This document shows positions 29,428 to 40,807 of a stretch of 62,528 nucleotides of DNA, piece after piece. Each line of letters opens with the position of its first letter. The stretch's first letter is position 1. Below the pieces are notes generated by a model. That model searched no databases and had not been told where the DNA came from. It saw only the letters and a list, made by a program, of their open reading frames with translations. The position numbers were made by a program, and so were the translations under genes. This DNA comes from Betaproteobacteria bacterium (lineage in GTDB: Bacteria > Pseudomonadota > Gammaproteobacteria > Burkholderiales > Rhodocyclaceae): assembly GCA_016208415.1 (NCBI GenBank), contig JACQYB010000048.1, forward strand, positions 1-62,528, in the 5' to 3' direction.

Positions 29428-30573
29428 ATGTTGCCGTATTGGCGCCTGTCGGCGTACTACTTCTTCTACTTCGCGTTCATCGGCGCCTTCTCTCCGTATT
29501 TCGGCCTCTACCTCCAGGCGCTGCGCTTCTCCGCCTGGGACATCGGTCTGGTGATGTCGCTCATGCAGGTCATGCGGGTGGTGGCGCCCAATCTATGGGG
29601 CTGGCTCTCGGACCGGACGGGGGCGCGCATGCCCATCGTGCGGCTGGCCGCAGTTGCAGCTTTCGCCGGATTCCTTGGCCTCTTCCTGACGCGGTCCTTC
29701 GGCGGCGTCGCGGTCTCCATCGGCATCCTGGCTTTCTTCTGGGGCGCCGCCCTGCCGCTGGTGGAGGCGCTGACACTGTCGCATCTGGGTCGCGATGCCG
29801 GTCGCTACGGCTCCGTCCGTCTGTGGGGATCCATCGGGTTTATTGTCTCGGTACTCGCCGGTGGAACGCTGCTGGACCATTTCCCCATCGATGCGCTGCT
29901 ATGGCTGGTCATGCTGATCCTGCTCGGCATCATGGCCGCCTCCCTGCCCATTCCCGAGGCACCCGCCCAGCGGCGCGAAGCCGGCCACGCTCGGCTGCGG
30001 CAGGTGCTCGGGCGCCCGGAGGTACTCAAGCTCCTGGCGGCGTGTTTCGCCATGTCGGCGGCCCACGGGGCGCTCTACGTCTTCTATTCGATCCACCTGG
30101 TGGATCACGGCTATTCCAAGTCCGTTGTGGGGTGGATGTGGACCCTCGGCGTGGTGGCGGAAATCGCCGTGTTCATGGCCATGCCCGCGGTGCTGCGGCG
30201 CTTCCCGCTGGAGCGGATCCTGCAGTTCAGCTTCGCATGCGCCGTGGTGCGTTTTCTGATGATCGGCTGGGGGGTGGAGCTTCCGCTGGTGCTGGTATTC
30301 GCGCAGTTGCTCCACGGCGCCACCTTTGGCGCCTACCACGCCGCGGCAGTGGGCGCGATCGGGCGACTGTTCTCCGGGCCACACCAAGCGCGGGGGCAGG
30401 CGATATACAGCAGCGTGTCCTTCGGCGCGGGCGGGATGTTGGGCGGACTCGTCAGCGGCCATGTCTGGGAGACAGTGGGCGCCGGATGGACCTTTTCCAT
30501 GGGTTCCGCGTTCGCGCTGCTGGGGTTGGTGTTGATGCTGCGTACGTCATCGCCGCTGCCGGCACGGCGTTAG
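29428..30573 (+). CDS. MFS transporter of the HcaT (3-phenylpropionate permease-like) group
   Basis: 381 residues, 12 transmembrane helices. The N-terminus YWRLSAYYFFYFAFIGAF, the loop WGWLSDRTGARM (about 52-63, MFS motif A region) and the RLWGSIGFI segment match the MFS_1-like/HcaT family. Substrate unknown. ATG 29428 is the family start; an in-frame ATG at 29392 is less likely. TACAAT just before the start could be a -10, which would make the leader very short. Confidence 0.85.
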   Translation: MLPYWRLSAYYFFYFAFIGAFSPYFGLYLQALRFSAWDIGLVMSLMQVMRVVAPNLWGWLSDRTGARMPIVRLAAVAAFAGFLGLFLTRSFGGVAVSIGILAFFWGAALPLVEALTLSHLGRDAGRYGSVRLWGSIGFIVSVLAGGTLLDHFPIDALLWLVMLILLGIMAASLPIPEAPAQRREAGHARLRQVLGRPEVLKLLAACFAMSAAHGALYVFYSIHLVDHGYSKSVVGWMWTLGVVAEIAVFMAMPAVLRRFPLERILQFSFACAVVRFLMIGWGVELPLVLVFAQLLHGATFGAYHAAAVGAIGRLFSGPHQARGQAIYSSVSFGAGGMLGGLVSGHVWETVGAGWTFSMGSAFALLGLVLMLRTSSPLPARR

Positions 30574-30887
30574 ATTGAAGACGAAGTTTCAGTGGGGACT
30601 GACCTGCGCAGCAGGTCAGCACCGAAGCTCGGGTCGAGCGCAATGACGGTCAGCATACCCTGCGATGGAGGGGGATTCGCCGGCCGATCGCATCGCGGCG
30701 CCGCTGGCGAGGCGCGCGCGACAGCGCGACTCTCCGGGCGCCCGCCATTGCTGCTGATGGTCCGGGGCCATGCGGTCGTAGCGGCCAGAACGGCGAGGCG
30801 GCACCGCACGGACCCCGGAGACGCTCACCTGACATGTATGGAAAGCTGTGAAATAATAAACAATTAGCTAGGACTTCGGCGCTGCTT
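30574..30887 (+). other. Intergenic region before leuC (314 bp)
   Basis: It holds a 9-bp perfect inverted repeat CTGACCTGC-gca-GCAGGTCAG (30599-30619) just after the MFS gene, possibly ending its transcript, and the leuC promoter at 30829-30857. I found no leucine-rich leader peptide and no T-box. The middle 200 bp shows nothing recognisable. Confidence 0.5.
30829..30857 (+). promoter_or_regulatory. Predicted promoter of the leu operon
   Basis: CTGACA (30829-30834), a 17-bp spacer and AATAAT (30852-30857), each one base off consensus. Start near 30864, leaving a leader of about 23 nt before leuC. Confidence 0.75.
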
Positions 30888-32294
30888 ATGCCGCACACGC
30901 TTTACGACAAACTCTGGGCCAGCCACGTCGTTCACGAAGAACCGGACGGGACGGCGCTCGTCTACATTGACCGTCATCTGGTCCACGAGGTGACCAGCCC
31001 CCAGGCTTTCGAGGGGCTCCGCATGGCGGCTCGCCGTCCATGGCGTGAGCGTTCCATTGTTGCCACGGCCGACCACAACACTCCTACCACGCACTGGGAC
31101 CGGGGGATCGAGGATCCGATCTCCCGTCAGCAGGTCGAAACCCTTGATGCCAACATCCGTGAGTTCGGTGCGCTGGCGTACTTCCCGTTTCGCGATGGGC
31201 GCCAGGGCATTGTCCATGTTATCGGACCGGAGCAGGGTGCCACGCTGCCGGGCATGACAGTCGTCTGCGGCGACTCCCACACCAGTACCCATGGGGCGTT
31301 CGCCTGCCTGGCCCAGGGGATCGGCACCTCCGAAGTGGAGCACGTGCTGGCCACCCAGTGCCTGCTGCAGAAAAAGTCGCGCAACATGCTGGTGGAAGTT
31401 GCCGGCGCCCTGCAGGAGGGTGTTTCGGCCAAGGACATCGCCCTTGCAGTGATCGGCCGCATCGGCACCGCAGGTGGCACGGGCTACGCCATTGAATACG
31501 GTGGTGAGGCGATTCGCGCACTCAGCATGGAAGGGCGCATGACCCTCTGCAACATGGCCATCGAGGCCGGCGCGCGCTGTGGTCTGGTAGGCGCCGATGA
31601 GGTGACCGTCGATTACGTTCGCGGTCGGCCGTTCGCGCCCCGGGGGGAGATGTGGGAGCAGGCCGTGAGCTACTGGAAGACCCTGAACAGCGACGAGGGC
31701 GCTGCGTTCGATCAGGTGGTGCGTCTGGATGCCTGCGCCATCGAACCGCAAGTGACCTGGGGCACTTCTCCGGAGATGGTGACCTCGATTGGTGGGGTGG
31801 TGCCCGATCCCGCCCGCGAACCCGACCCGGTGCGCCGCGAGGGCATGGCGCGGGCGCTCCGGTACATGGGCCTGGCTCCTGGCACGCCGATGTGCGAGAT
31901 ACCCATCGACAAGGTATTCATCGGCTCCTGCACCAACTCCCGTATCGAGGATCTGCGGGCGGCGGCGATGGTGGTCGAGGGACGGCGCGTCGCCGACAAT
32001 GTGCGTCAGGCCCTGGTGGTGCCGGGGTCTGGACTGGTCAAGCGCCAGGCCGAGGAAGAGGGGTTGGACCAGGTGTTTCGCGCTGCCGGTTTCGAGTGGC
32101 GCGAACCGGGCTGCTCCATGTGTCTGGCCATGAACGCGGACCGGCTGGAGCCGGGCGAGCGTTGCGCCTCCACCTCGAACCGCAACTTCGAGGGGCGGCA
32201 AGGGGCAGGCGGGCGCACCCATCTGGTCAGCCCGCAGATGGCGGCGGCGGCGGCCATCGTCGGCCGGTTCGCCGACGTGCGCGCATTACTCTGA
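30888..32294 (+). CDS. leuC: 3-isopropylmalate dehydratase large subunit
   Basis: 468 residues. Aconitase-type large subunit that isomerises 2- to 3-isopropylmalate with LeuD. Cluster cysteines lie in GSCTNSR (about 345-351) and [11 protein letters not shown] (about 405-415); [14 protein letters not shown]-like substrate loop is near 125-140. First gene of a leuC-ecn-leuD-leuB cluster. Confidence 0.98.
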   Translation: MPHTLYDKLWASHVVHEEPDGTALVYIDRHLVHEVTSPQAFEGLRMAARRPWRERSIVATADHNTPTTHWDRGIEDPISRQQVETLDANIREFGALAYFPFRDGRQGIVHVIGPEQGATLPGMTVVCGDSHTSTHGAFACLAQGIGTSEVEHVLATQCLLQKKSRNMLVEVAGALQEGVSAKDIALAVIGRIGTAGGTGYAIEYGGEAIRALSMEGRMTLCNMAIEAGARCGLVGADEVTVDYVRGRPFAPRGEMWEQAVSYWKTLNSDEGAAFDQVVRLDACAIEPQVTWGTSPEMVTSIGGVVPDPAREPDPVRREGMARALRYMGLAPGTPMCEIPIDKVFIGSCTNSRIEDLRAAAMVVEGRRVADNVRQALVVPGSGLVKRQAEEEGLDQVFRAAGFEWREPGCSMCLAMNADRLEPGERCASTSNRNFEGRQGAGGRTHLVSPQMAAAAAIVGRFADVRALL

Positions 32295-32309
32295 AGTGGA
32301 GGAAACAGC

Positions 32310-32507
32310 ATGAAGGGCATGTACAGGATTGCTCTCGCCGCCGCACTGGCGGTGGTGTTGGCCGGCTGCAATACCATGGCCGGGGTGGGCCGGGATGTCG
32401 AACGCGGAGGGGAAAAGATGCAGCGCTCGTCCAGCGGCATTGTCCAGGGGTTGGGCAAGGATGTGGAAAAGGGTGGGCAGGCCATCCAGGACAAGGCGCG
32501 GGAGTGA
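32310..32507 (+). CDS. Entericidin A/B family lipoprotein
   Basis: 65 residues: signal peptide with lipobox VLAGC (lipidated C20) and the short Gly/Asp/Lys amphipathic tail ([28 protein letters not shown], in two similar copies) typical of entericidins. E. coli EcnB is a stationary-phase lysis lipoprotein and EcnA its antidote. The gene sits inside the leu cluster, 16 bp after leuC and 11 bp before leuD, with the strong ribosome-binding site GTGGAGG. No second ecn gene is adjacent. Confidence 0.9.
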   Translation: MKGMYRIALAAALAVVLAGCNTMAGVGRDVERGGEKMQRSSSGIVQGLGKDVEKGGQAIQDKARE

Positions 32508-32517
32508 CCCAGGCAGC

Positions 32518-33102
32518 ATGAGACCCTTCACCATTCTCGACGGGCTGGTGGCGCCGCTGGATCGCGCCAACGTGGACACCGATGCCATCATCCCCAAGCA
32601 GTTCCTCAAGTCCATCAAGCGCTCCGGATTCGGCCCCAACCTGTTCGACGAGTGGCGCTACCTGGATGTGGGGCAGCCGCGTTACCAGGGTGCCCAGATC
32701 CTGCTCACGCGCAGCAACTTCGGCTGCGGCAGCTCGCGGGAGCACGCGCCCTGGGCGCTGGACGACTTCGGTTTCCGCGCCATCGTCGGCGAGAGCTTCG
32801 CGGATATCTTCTTCAACAACTGCTTCAAGAACGGCCTGCTGCCCGTCGTGCTCCCGGCCGCGGAAATCGATGCCCTGTTTGCGCTCGTGGAGGTCACGCC
32901 GGGATTTCGCCTGCGGGTGGATCTCCCCAACCAAGTCGTGGTACGCCCCGACGGTCATGTCATTGCTTTCGACATCGATGCGTTTCGCAAGGAATGCCTG
33001 ATCCACGGGCTTGATGATATCGGCCTGTCCCTGCGCCATGCCGACAAGATCCGCGCCTTCGAGGAACGGCGGCGTGCCGAGCAGCCCTGGCTTTTCGCTT
33101 GA
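32518..33102 (+). CDS. leuD: 3-isopropylmalate dehydratase small subunit
   Basis: 194-residue swivel-domain partner of Leu[15 protein letters not shown] (about 69-82) and the [18 protein letters not shown] segment are diagnostic. It follows the entericidin gene by 10 bp, so translation of the two is probably linked; leuB follows after 64 bp. Confidence 0.97.
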   Translation: MRPFTILDGLVAPLDRANVDTDAIIPKQFLKSIKRSGFGPNLFDEWRYLDVGQPRYQGAQILLTRSNFGCGSSREHAPWALDDFGFRAIVGESFADIFFNNCFKNGLLPVVLPAAEIDALFALVEVTPGFRLRVDLPNQVVVRPDGHVIAFDIDAFRKECLIHGLDDIGLSLRHADKIRAFEERRRAEQPWLFA

Positions 33103-33157
33103 ACCGTCCGGGTGGGTTCGCCCCGGGGGGAACCCACACCCATCCATCCGCTCTTGA

Positions 33158-34228
<1,071 letters not shown>

Positions 34229-34341
34229 AGCGTCGGTACCCGGCCCGAATGCGGGAAATGATTGCGCAATCGGCCACTTTTCAAGGAATTGGCGGCTTCT
34301 CCGCCGTGGTCTGATCATTGGTCAATGAACGGGATGGAATC

Positions 34342-35454
34342 ATGAAGCGAGTCGGTCTGGTGGGATGGCGGGGCATGGTGGGATCCGTGCTCATGCAGCG
34401 CATGCAGGAGGAGCGGGATTTCGACCACATCGAGCCGGTGTTCTTCTCCACCTCCCAGGTTGGCGGCAAAGGCCCGGACATCGGGCGCGATACCCCGCCG
34501 CTCGCCGATGCGCGCGACCTCAATTCCCTGCGCGGCATGGACATCATCATCACCTGCCAGGGCGGGGACTACACGAACGACGTGTTCCCCAGGCTGCGTG
34601 CAGCGGGCTGGGACGGCTACTGGATTGACGCGGCGTCGGCGCTGCGCATGGAACGCGAGGCCATCATCATCCTCGACCCGGTCAATCGCTCCGTGATCCA
34701 TGACGGCCTGTCCCGCGGCATCCGCAATTACATCGGTGGCAACTGCACCGTCAGCCTGATGCTCATGGCCCTGGGTGGCCTGTTCCGGCGGGGGCTGGTG
34801 GAATGGATCGCCGCGATGACTTATCAGGCGGCCTCGGGCGCCGGGGCGCAAAACATGCGCGAACTGCTGCAGCAGATGGGCGAGGCCCACCGGGTGGCGT
34901 CCCAACTGCTGGATGATCCTGCCTCGGCAATCCTGGATATCGACCGCGAGGTGGCCGGCATCCTGCGCGATGAGCGTTTCCCCACGGCCAACTTCGGCGT
35001 ACCGCTTGCGGGAAGCCTCATCCCCTGGATCGACAAGGATCTGGGCAACGGCCAGAGCCGCGAGGAATGGAAGGGCCAGGCGGAGACCAACAAGATTCTC
35101 GGCTGCGAGGGCGCGCCCATCCCCGTGGATGGGATTTGCGTGCGCGTCGGCGCCATGCGCTGCCACAGCCAGGCGCTGACCGTCAAACTGCGCGACAACG
35201 TGCCCCTGGACGAGGTCGAGACCATCCTCGGTGAAGCCAACGACTGGGTGAAGGTCGTTCCCAACCGCCGCGAGGACACCATGCGGCAACTGACGCCGGC
35301 AGCAGTGACGGGCACGCTCGACGTTCCGGTCGGCCGACTGCGCAAGCTTTCCATGGGGGGCGAGTTCCTGGGGGCTTTTACGGTGGGCGATCAGTTGCTC
35401 TGGGGCGCTGCAGAACCGCTTCGGCGCATGCTGCGAATCCTCCTGGAAGGATGA
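34342..35454 (+). CDS. asd: Aspartate-semialdehyde dehydrogenase
   Basis: 370 residues. Makes aspartate semialdehyde for lysine/DAP, threonine and methionine. NADP-binding GWRGMVGS (8-15), catalytic cysteine C135 in GGNCTVSL (same number as in E. coli), and the conserved [11 protein letters not shown] segment. ATG 34342 is preferred to an upstream in-frame start at 34318. The palindrome at 34260-34271 lies about 75 bp upstream. Confidence 0.97.
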   Translation: MKRVGLVGWRGMVGSVLMQRMQEERDFDHIEPVFFSTSQVGGKGPDIGRDTPPLADARDLNSLRGMDIIITCQGGDYTNDVFPRLRAAGWDGYWIDAASALRMEREAIIILDPVNRSVIHDGLSRGIRNYIGGNCTVSLMLMALGGLFRRGLVEWIAAMTYQAASGAGAQNMRELLQQMGEAHRVASQLLDDPASAILDIDREVAGILRDERFPTANFGVPLAGSLIPWIDKDLGNGQSREEWKGQAETNKILGCEGAPIPVDGICVRVGAMRCHSQALTVKLRDNVPLDEVETILGEANDWVKVVPNRREDTMRQLTPAAVTGTLDVPVGRLRKLSMGGEFLGAFTVGDQLLWGAAEPLRRMLRILLEG

Positions 35455-35547
35455 GTGTCCCTGGGTTGTTGCACTTGTGCGGGGCCAAGACAAGGTGAAC
35501 ATCTGCTAACAGACTGTTGGGCGATAGAACTCAAGCGCAAGATCAGC

Positions 35548-35576
35548 TTGCGTCGCTAATTCCATGATGTTATTTT
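35548..35576 (+). promoter_or_regulatory. Predicted promoter of fimV
   Basis: TTGCGT (35548-35553), a 17-bp spacer and TATTTT (35571-35576). Start near 35583, 37 nt before the GTG start of fimV. The -35 overlaps the hairpin CGCAAG/CTTGCG (35536-35552) after asd. Confidence 0.55.
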
Positions 35577-35619
35577 AATTGTCGTCGAAGATTGCTTCGC
35601 CAGACGCGAGGGGGTTACG

Positions 35620-38600
35620 GTGAACAAGCCATCCATTCGGAAATCACGCAAGCCGGTGCTGTCACTTGTTGCAGCGGCAATTGCCGCCACTGCGTTGGCT
35701 GTTGCGCCGGGCACGGCCGATGCAGCCGGGCTGGGCAAGCTCACCGTGCTCAGTGCCATGGGGCAGCCACTGCGCGCTGAAGTGGATCTGACGGCCACCC
35801 GCGAGGAGATCTCGTCCATGGTCGCGCGCATGGCATCGGCCGAGGCGTTCAAGCAGGCGGGCGTCGAATTCAATCCGGCGCTCGCCGGGGTCAAGGTCGG
35901 CGTAGCGACGCGTCCCGACGGTCGTCCGGTGTTGCAGGTGAGCAGTGATCGCCCGTTCAACGAGCCTTTCGTCGATCTGCTGGTCGAATTGTCATGGGCG
36001 TCGGGCCGGCTGTTGCGGGAGTACACCTTCCTGCTGGATCCCCCCGACACCGCAGTACCGAAGACCTCGACCACTCCCGTGGCGCCGCCAGCGGCTGCCG
36101 GGGCGGCTCAACCCGCGGCCCGGACCCCCGCTGCGCCCGCCGTTGCGGCAACCCCTGCTGCACCTGCGGCGGCGGCCGCCGCGGGTGGTCTCGTCATGGG
36201 TGCGAACGCCGACATAGACGAGGCGACGCGAGCCCGTGCGCTGGCACAGGTCGAGCAGCGAGGTGGGACGGGCAGTCCTTCGGCCGCCGCCAGGCCCGCA
36301 CCCCAGGCACCGCGCACCGCCACCGGCGCACCCGCCGACAAGGGTGCGGCGGTCACGCGGCAAGTGCGGCGTGGCGACACACTCGGCGCAATCGCAGAAG
36401 AGGTCAGGCCCGCGGAGGTGTCGCTGGATCAGATGCTGGTGTCGCTCTTTCGTGCCAATCGCGACGCCTTCGATGGCAACAACATGAATCGGCTGAAGGC
36501 CGGCAAGATCCTGACGATCCCGGCGGGCGAACAGGCGGGCTCGGTCGGCCAGGCGGACGCCCACCGGGTGGTGGTGGCCCAGACGCGGGACTTCTCCGCC
36601 TATCGGCGCAAGCTGGCTGCCTCGGTGGCAGCGGCCAAGGCGCCGCAGGAGGCGCCTGCCCGGCAGGCGGCAGTCGGCAAGATTGCGCCGAGGGTGGACG
36701 ACAAGGCGCCAGCCGCTGCCGACGCCAAGGATCAGTTGAAGGTGTCCAGGGCCGAACTGGGCAAGGAAGGGGCCAGCGGGGAAAAGGCGGGGCAGCAGGC
36801 GCGCATCACCTCCCTTGAGGAAGAACTGGTCGCCAAGGAAAAGGCCCTCAAGGAAGCCACTTCGCGGCTCTCTGACGTGGAACGCAACGTCAACGAGTTG
36901 CAGAAGCTCGTGGAGATGAAGAATCAGGCCCTCGCCGAGCTGCAGAAACAGGCCGACGCAAAGAAGGCTCCAGCGGCCGAAATCCCAGCGGCACCGGTTG
37001 TCGCTGCGCCGGAACCGCTGAAGCCGGCCGAGGCGCCAGCGCCGAAGCCGGCCGAACCGTCGGCGGAGAAGCCTGCAGAACCGGCTGTGCCCACCGCAAC
37101 CGCGGAAGCCCCCAAGCAGGAACCCGCCGTTCAGCCTCCGCCGCCGCCGGCCAGCATTCCGGAGCCGGCGGACGAGGAAGCTGCCGAGCCGTCGATGCTC
37201 GACGCCCTCATGGATAACCCCATGGCTCTGGTGGGCGGTGGCGGCATCGTGGCCCTGATTCTCGGCTATCTGGGCTTCAGGTTCAGCCGCCGTCGCAAGG
37301 AGCAGGAAGCACCCATCACGACGATGTCCTCCGTGGCCGGGTCGGCGCCCTTGCTCACGAGCGGATCGCAGTCGATGTTTACCTCGACGGCCGGGGAGAC
37401 CGTGGATACCACGGCCGGCTCGATCCAGACCGACATCAACGCCACCATCAGTTCCATCGACGCCGACGAGGGCGTGGATCCGGTGGCGGAGGCCGACGTC
37501 TATATGGCTTACGGCCGTGACGCCCAGGCCGAGGAGATCCTGCTCGACGCGCTGAAGAACGACCCCACCCGCCACGCCATCTACAGCAAGCTGCTGGAGA
37601 TATATGCCCAGCGCAAGGACACCCGGCAGTTCGAGTCCTTCGCGAGCGAGCTTTACGCGCAAACCGGGGGCGTCGGCAGCGACTGGGAGAAGGCGGCGGC
37701 GCTTGGCCGCAGGATCGACCCCGCCAACCCCCTGTACGGTGGCGAAGCGGTGGAGACGGTCGAAGAGGCCGGTCCCTCGGCGACGAGTCGCATTTCCGAT
37801 TCCCTCAAGGGCTTCGGACTGGGCGCGGCTGCCGCGGGTGCCGCCGCCGCCGAGAAGATCCGGGATACGTGGACCATGCCGGGCGAACTGAGCAAGGTTG
37901 CCAGCGGCGACGAGAGTCCGGCTGCGGGTGTGGATGCCACGGTAGTTGTACAGGCGCGGGGCGAAGGCCAGCTTGGGGCCGAGGCCGGGCGTTCGACGCT
38001 GACGGGTGCTGCGGAGTCGGTGCGAGAGGCCTTGCGCGATGGTGAGCCCCTGGATTTCGATCTCGGGTTCGACACGGGTGAGCCGAAGCCGCCCACGGAG
38101 GCGGCGTCGGCGGAATTTCGGGGCGACGAGGGCGCCAAGGCGGAAGAACACCTGGATTTCGACGTGCCGGAGCTGACCAGGGAGGAGCCCTCCGTCAGCC
38201 GGCCCGTGACGCCGGAGGCGACGGATGTGGTGGATCTCGATCTTTCCGAGACCACCCTCGACCTGGAAATGATGGCCAGCCAGAATCTGGTGGATCTGGA
38301 GGCCACGGACTTCGGCGCTGCCGCCGAGTCGGCGCGTCGGGCGTCGACGGCCGGATCGCCCGCGCATGGACTCCCGGATAGCGAGCGCACCGACGTGGGC
38401 GCGAACCTGCTGGACTTCGGCTTTGACCTCGGTGAGCAGGTCAGGGGCACGGCGGAGACACCGCGGGTCGATCTCTCCGACATCAACCTTGATCTGGAGG
38501 AGGCTCCGGCCGTGGCCGCTCCGGCCACCCCGGGCCCCGAGGAGCAAGAGGCCACCACCAAGATCGAACTTGCGCTCGCATACGAGGAGATGGGCGACAA

Positions 38601-38694
38601 GGAGGGTGCGCGCGAACTGCTCCAGGAAGTCATCAAGGATGGCAACCGGGTGCAACAGGACCGTGCCCGCTCCCTGCTCGGCAAGATTGGCTGA
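35620..38694 (+). CDS. fimV: FimV-like peptidoglycan-binding inner-membrane protein
   Basis: 1024 residues, GTG start behind GAGGGGG. In order: signal peptide (about 1-36), FimV N-terminal domain (GLGKLTVLSAMGQPLRAEVD), LysM (about 247-300), coiled coil (about 391-447), Pro/Ala/Glu-rich linker, one transmembrane helix (about 533-552), a TPR-like cytoplasmic part (about 625-700), a long acidic region and the C-terminal FimV domain (about 980-1024, ALAYEEMGDKEGARELLQEV). In Pseudomonas FimV organises the pole and supports type IV pili and c-di-GMP/cAMP signalling. Family-typical size. Confidence 0.94.
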   Translation: MNKPSIRKSRKPVLSLVAAAIAATALAVAPGTADAAGLGKLTVLSAMGQPLRAEVDLTATREEISSMVARMASAEAFKQAGVEFNPALAGVKVGVATRPDGRPVLQVSSDRPFNEPFVDLLVELSWASGRLLREYTFLLDPPDTAVPKTSTTPVAPPAAAGAAQPAARTPAAPAVAATPAAPAAAAAAGGLVMGANADIDEATRARALAQVEQRGGTGSPSAAARPAPQAPRTATGAPADKGAAVTRQVRRGDTLGAIAEEVRPAEVSLDQMLVSLFRANRDAFDGNNMNRLKAGKILTIPAGEQAGSVGQADAHRVVVAQTRDFSAYRRKLAASVAAAKAPQEAPARQAAVGKIAPRVDDKAPAAADAKDQLKVSRAELGKEGASGEKAGQQARITSLEEELVAKEKALKEATSRLSDVERNVNELQKLVEMKNQALAELQKQADAKKAPAAEIPAAPVVAAPEPLKPAEAPAPKPAEPSAEKPAEPAVPTATAEAPKQEPAVQPPPPPASIPEPADEEAAEPSMLDALMDNPMALVGGGGIVALILGYLGFRFSRRRKEQEAPITTMSSVAGSAPLLTSGSQSMFTSTAGETVDTTAGSIQTDINATISSIDADEGVDPVAEADVYMAYGRDAQAEEILLDALKNDPTRHAIYSKLLEIYAQRKDTRQFESFASELYAQTGGVGSDWEKAAALGRRIDPANPLYGGEAVETVEEAGPSATSRISDSLKGFGLGAAAAGAAAAEKIRDTWTMPGELSKVASGDESPAAGVDATVVVQARGEGQLGAEAGRSTLTGAAESVREALRDGEPLDFDLGFDTGEPKPPTEAASAEFRGDEGAKAEEHLDFDVPELTREEPSVSRPVTPEATDVVDLDLSETTLDLEMMASQNLVDLEATDFGAAAESARRASTAGSPAHGLPDSERTDVGANLLDFGFDLGEQVRGTAETPRVDLSDINLDLEEAPAVAAPATPGPEEQEATTKIELALAYEEMGDKEGARELLQEVIKDGNRVQQDRARSLLGKIG

Positions 38695-38718
38695 CGCCGG
38701 GCTGGTCGGGGACGGCAT

Positions 38719-39375
38719 GTGCTCGTCCCCGATCCTTCATTGAGGGTTTCCCTTTCGCTGCACCCCTCGACCCGCCTGGCAATCTGGATCGGCGGCGTAT
38801 TGCTTGTCGGACAGGGTCATGGCCTGAGTGCGCTGGTCTGCGCGTTGGCCCTGCTTGGGATTGCGGGGGTATGGGCAAGACGGCGCTGCGTTGTCCTGAT
38901 CCGTCGTGCGCGCTGGCTTCTGGTGTCCATCGTCCTGATCTCGGCATGGCTCACGCCAGGGGAGCCCGTAGTGCAGTCGCCGGCGAGCCTTGCGCCAACG
39001 CTGGAAGGCCTCTCCCAGGGGGGCGAGCAGGCGCTTCAACTGGTTTCCATGCTGGCGATGGTGGCGATGCTGCTTGAACTCACCCCGGTGGCAACAATCA
39101 TTGGCGGGATCCACGGCTTGATGTGGCCGTTGGGAGTCTTCCCGACGTTGCGCGAGCGTATCGCCCTTCGGTTGCTGCTGGTGCTGCAATACGTGGAGAG
39201 CAAGCCCACGGGGGCGAGGTTTGGTGCGGCGGGACACGGGTGGCGTGCATGGCTGGATTCGCCCGCGTCAGGCCGGTATCAGGGAACGATCGTTCTTCCA
39301 AGGGAGCGCGTCTCGGCACTCGATGTGCTGGTGCTGTCGGCCATGCTCGGCGCTCTGGGGTTCTGGTTTGTGTGA
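38719..39375 (+). CDS. CbiQ/EcfT-like membrane protein
   Basis: 218 residues, about four to five transmembrane helices. Patterns LHPSTRLAIWIGG at the N-terminus and ARWLLVSIVLISAWLTPGEP resemble the transmembrane T-subunit (EcfT/CbiQ) of ECF transporters. No ATPase or S-subunit lies nearby, and the usual Ala-Arg-Gly signatures for ATPase coupling are not obvious, so the function is open. It stands between fimV and truA, and truA begins 10 bp later. Confidence 0.6.
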   Translation: MLVPDPSLRVSLSLHPSTRLAIWIGGVLLVGQGHGLSALVCALALLGIAGVWARRRCVVLIRRARWLLVSIVLISAWLTPGEPVVQSPASLAPTLEGLSQGGEQALQLVSMLAMVAMLLELTPVATIIGGIHGLMWPLGVFPTLRERIALRLLLVLQYVESKPTGARFGAAGHGWRAWLDSPASGRYQGTIVLPRERVSALDVLVLSAMLGALGFWFV

Positions 39376-39385
39376 GGCTGGGGCC

Positions 39386-40171
39386 GTGCGCTGGGCATTG
39401 GGCGTGGAGTACGATGGCAGGGGCTTCGACGGCTGGCAGACTCAGCCGCACGGCAACACCGTTCAGGATGTACTTGAGCGGGCCTTGGCACGGATTGCCG
39501 GTGAGAGCGCTCGCAGCGTATGCGCGGGGCGTACCGATGCCGGCGTTCATGCCATTGAGCAGGTGGTGCACTTCGACGCTCGGGTCGTGCGTCCTTCCAC
39601 GGCCTGGGTGCGTGGGGTGAACGCCCGCCTACCGGACGCCGTGGCGGTTCGGTGGGCGCGTGAGGTGCCTGATGCCTTTCATGCGCGATACAGTGCGGTG
39701 GCCAGGGAGTACCGGTACCTGCTCCTCAACGATCTGATCCGTCCTGCTCTGGCCAGCGGGCGGGTGGGCTGGTTCCACCGCCATCTGGACGAAGGCGTGA
39801 TGCAGGCGGCTGCGACCCGGCTGTGCGGAGAGCATGACTTCTCGGCCTTTCGTGCAGCACAGTGCCAGGCCCGGTCACCGGTGCGGCACTTGTCACAGGC
39901 CCGGGTGATCCGGCGCGGACGGTGGATCGTTTTCGATTTTCGGGCAAACGCCTTCCTTCATCACATGGTGCGCAACATGGTGGGCGCGTTGGTGTATGTG
40001 GGCGTGGGTCGGCATCCGGTGGAATGGGTGACGGAGTTGCTGGAACAGCGTGACCGGCGGCTGGCGGCACCGACCTTCGCTCCCGACGGACTCTACCTTG
40101 CCCGGGTGGAATACGACGACTCGTGGCAGCTTCCCGTGAAAGTCACTGACGATCCGTTGCTGTCTGGATGA
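39386..40171 (+). CDS. truA: tRNA pseudouridine(38-40) synthase TruA
   Basis: 261 residues. Modifies U38-U40 of the tRNA anticodon arm. The catalytic aspartate is in GRTDAGVHA (about residue 50), with FLHHMVRNMVG in the C-terminal half. GTG 39386 was chosen because it gives the family start RWALGVEYDG and follows GAGGCTGGGG. trpF starts 6 bp after its stop. Confidence 0.95.
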   Translation: MRWALGVEYDGRGFDGWQTQPHGNTVQDVLERALARIAGESARSVCAGRTDAGVHAIEQVVHFDARVVRPSTAWVRGVNARLPDAVAVRWAREVPDAFHARYSAVAREYRYLLLNDLIRPALASGRVGWFHRHLDEGVMQAAATRLCGEHDFSAFRAAQCQARSPVRHLSQARVIRRGRWIVFDFRANAFLHHMVRNMVGALVYVGVGRHPVEWVTELLEQRDRRLAAPTFAPDGLYLARVEYDDSWQLPVKVTDDPLLSG

Positions 40172-40177
40172 TCCGTC

Positions 40178-40807
40178 ATGAATGCCCATCGGACGCGCAT
40201 CAAGATCTGCGGCATCACCCGGATGCAGGACGCCCTGGACGCCGTGCGCCTTGGGGCCGACGCCGTCGGGCTGGTGTTCTATCCGCCCAGCCCGCGCAAC
40301 GTTGACCTCATCCGGGCGCGGGAGATCGCCGGGGCCGTGCCGCCGTTTGTGACGGTGGTGGGGCTGTTCGTCAATGAGTGCCCGCAGAGGATCGCGGAGG
40401 TGCTTGCCACGGTGCCGCTCAACCTGCTGCAGTTCCATGGCGACGAGACACAGGCGCAGTGCCTCGCCGCGGGGAGGCCCTACGTCAAGGCCGCTCGGAT
40501 GCGGCCCGATCTCGATCTGGTAGAATACGCGCGCACTTTCCCCACCGCCCAGGGCCTCGTGCTCGACGCATTCGTGGACAGCTTCGGCGGCAGCGGGAAG
40601 ACATTCGACTGGTCCCTGATTCCGCCGTCGATTCCCTTGCCGGTGGTGCTTTCGGGGGGGCTCACGGGCGACAACGTGGCGGAAGCCATACGGCGCGTGC
40701 GGCCCTGGGCAGTAGACTGCAGCAGCGGGGTCGAGGTGGCCAAGGGCATCAAGGACGCGGCGAAGATCGCGCAATTCATATCCAGGGTGAGAGATGGGGA
40801 AGCCTGA
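40178..40807 (+). CDS. trpF: Phosphoribosylanthranilate isomerase
   Basis: 209-residue TIM barrel. Catalytic cysteine in IKICGIT (near residue 10) and aspartate in VLDAF (about 128); [10 protein letters not shown] binds phosphate. Its last 14 bp overlap trpB, so translation is coupled. trpF-trpB-trpA is separate from the early trp genes, which are not in this window. Confidence 0.97.
   Translation: MNAHRTRIKICGITRMQDALDAVRLGADAVGLVFYPPSPRNVDLIRAREIAGAVPPFVTVVGLFVNECPQRIAEVLATVPLNLLQFHGDETQAQCLAAGRPYVKAARMRPDLDLVEYARTFPTAQGLVLDAFVDSFGGSGKTFDWSLIPPSIPLPVVLSGGLTGDNVAEAIRRVRPWAVDCSSGVEVAKGIKDAAKIAQFISRVRDGEA

Noticed and set aside
30570-30809. Minus-strand 79-codon frame between the MFS gene and leuC
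   Set aside because: No ribosome-binding site and a random-looking composition.
35992-38718. 908-codon open frame antisense to fimV
   Set aside because: High GC content keeps the opposite frame open. The protein is an Arg/Gly/Leu-rich composition shadow, and fimV on the other strand has clear domains.
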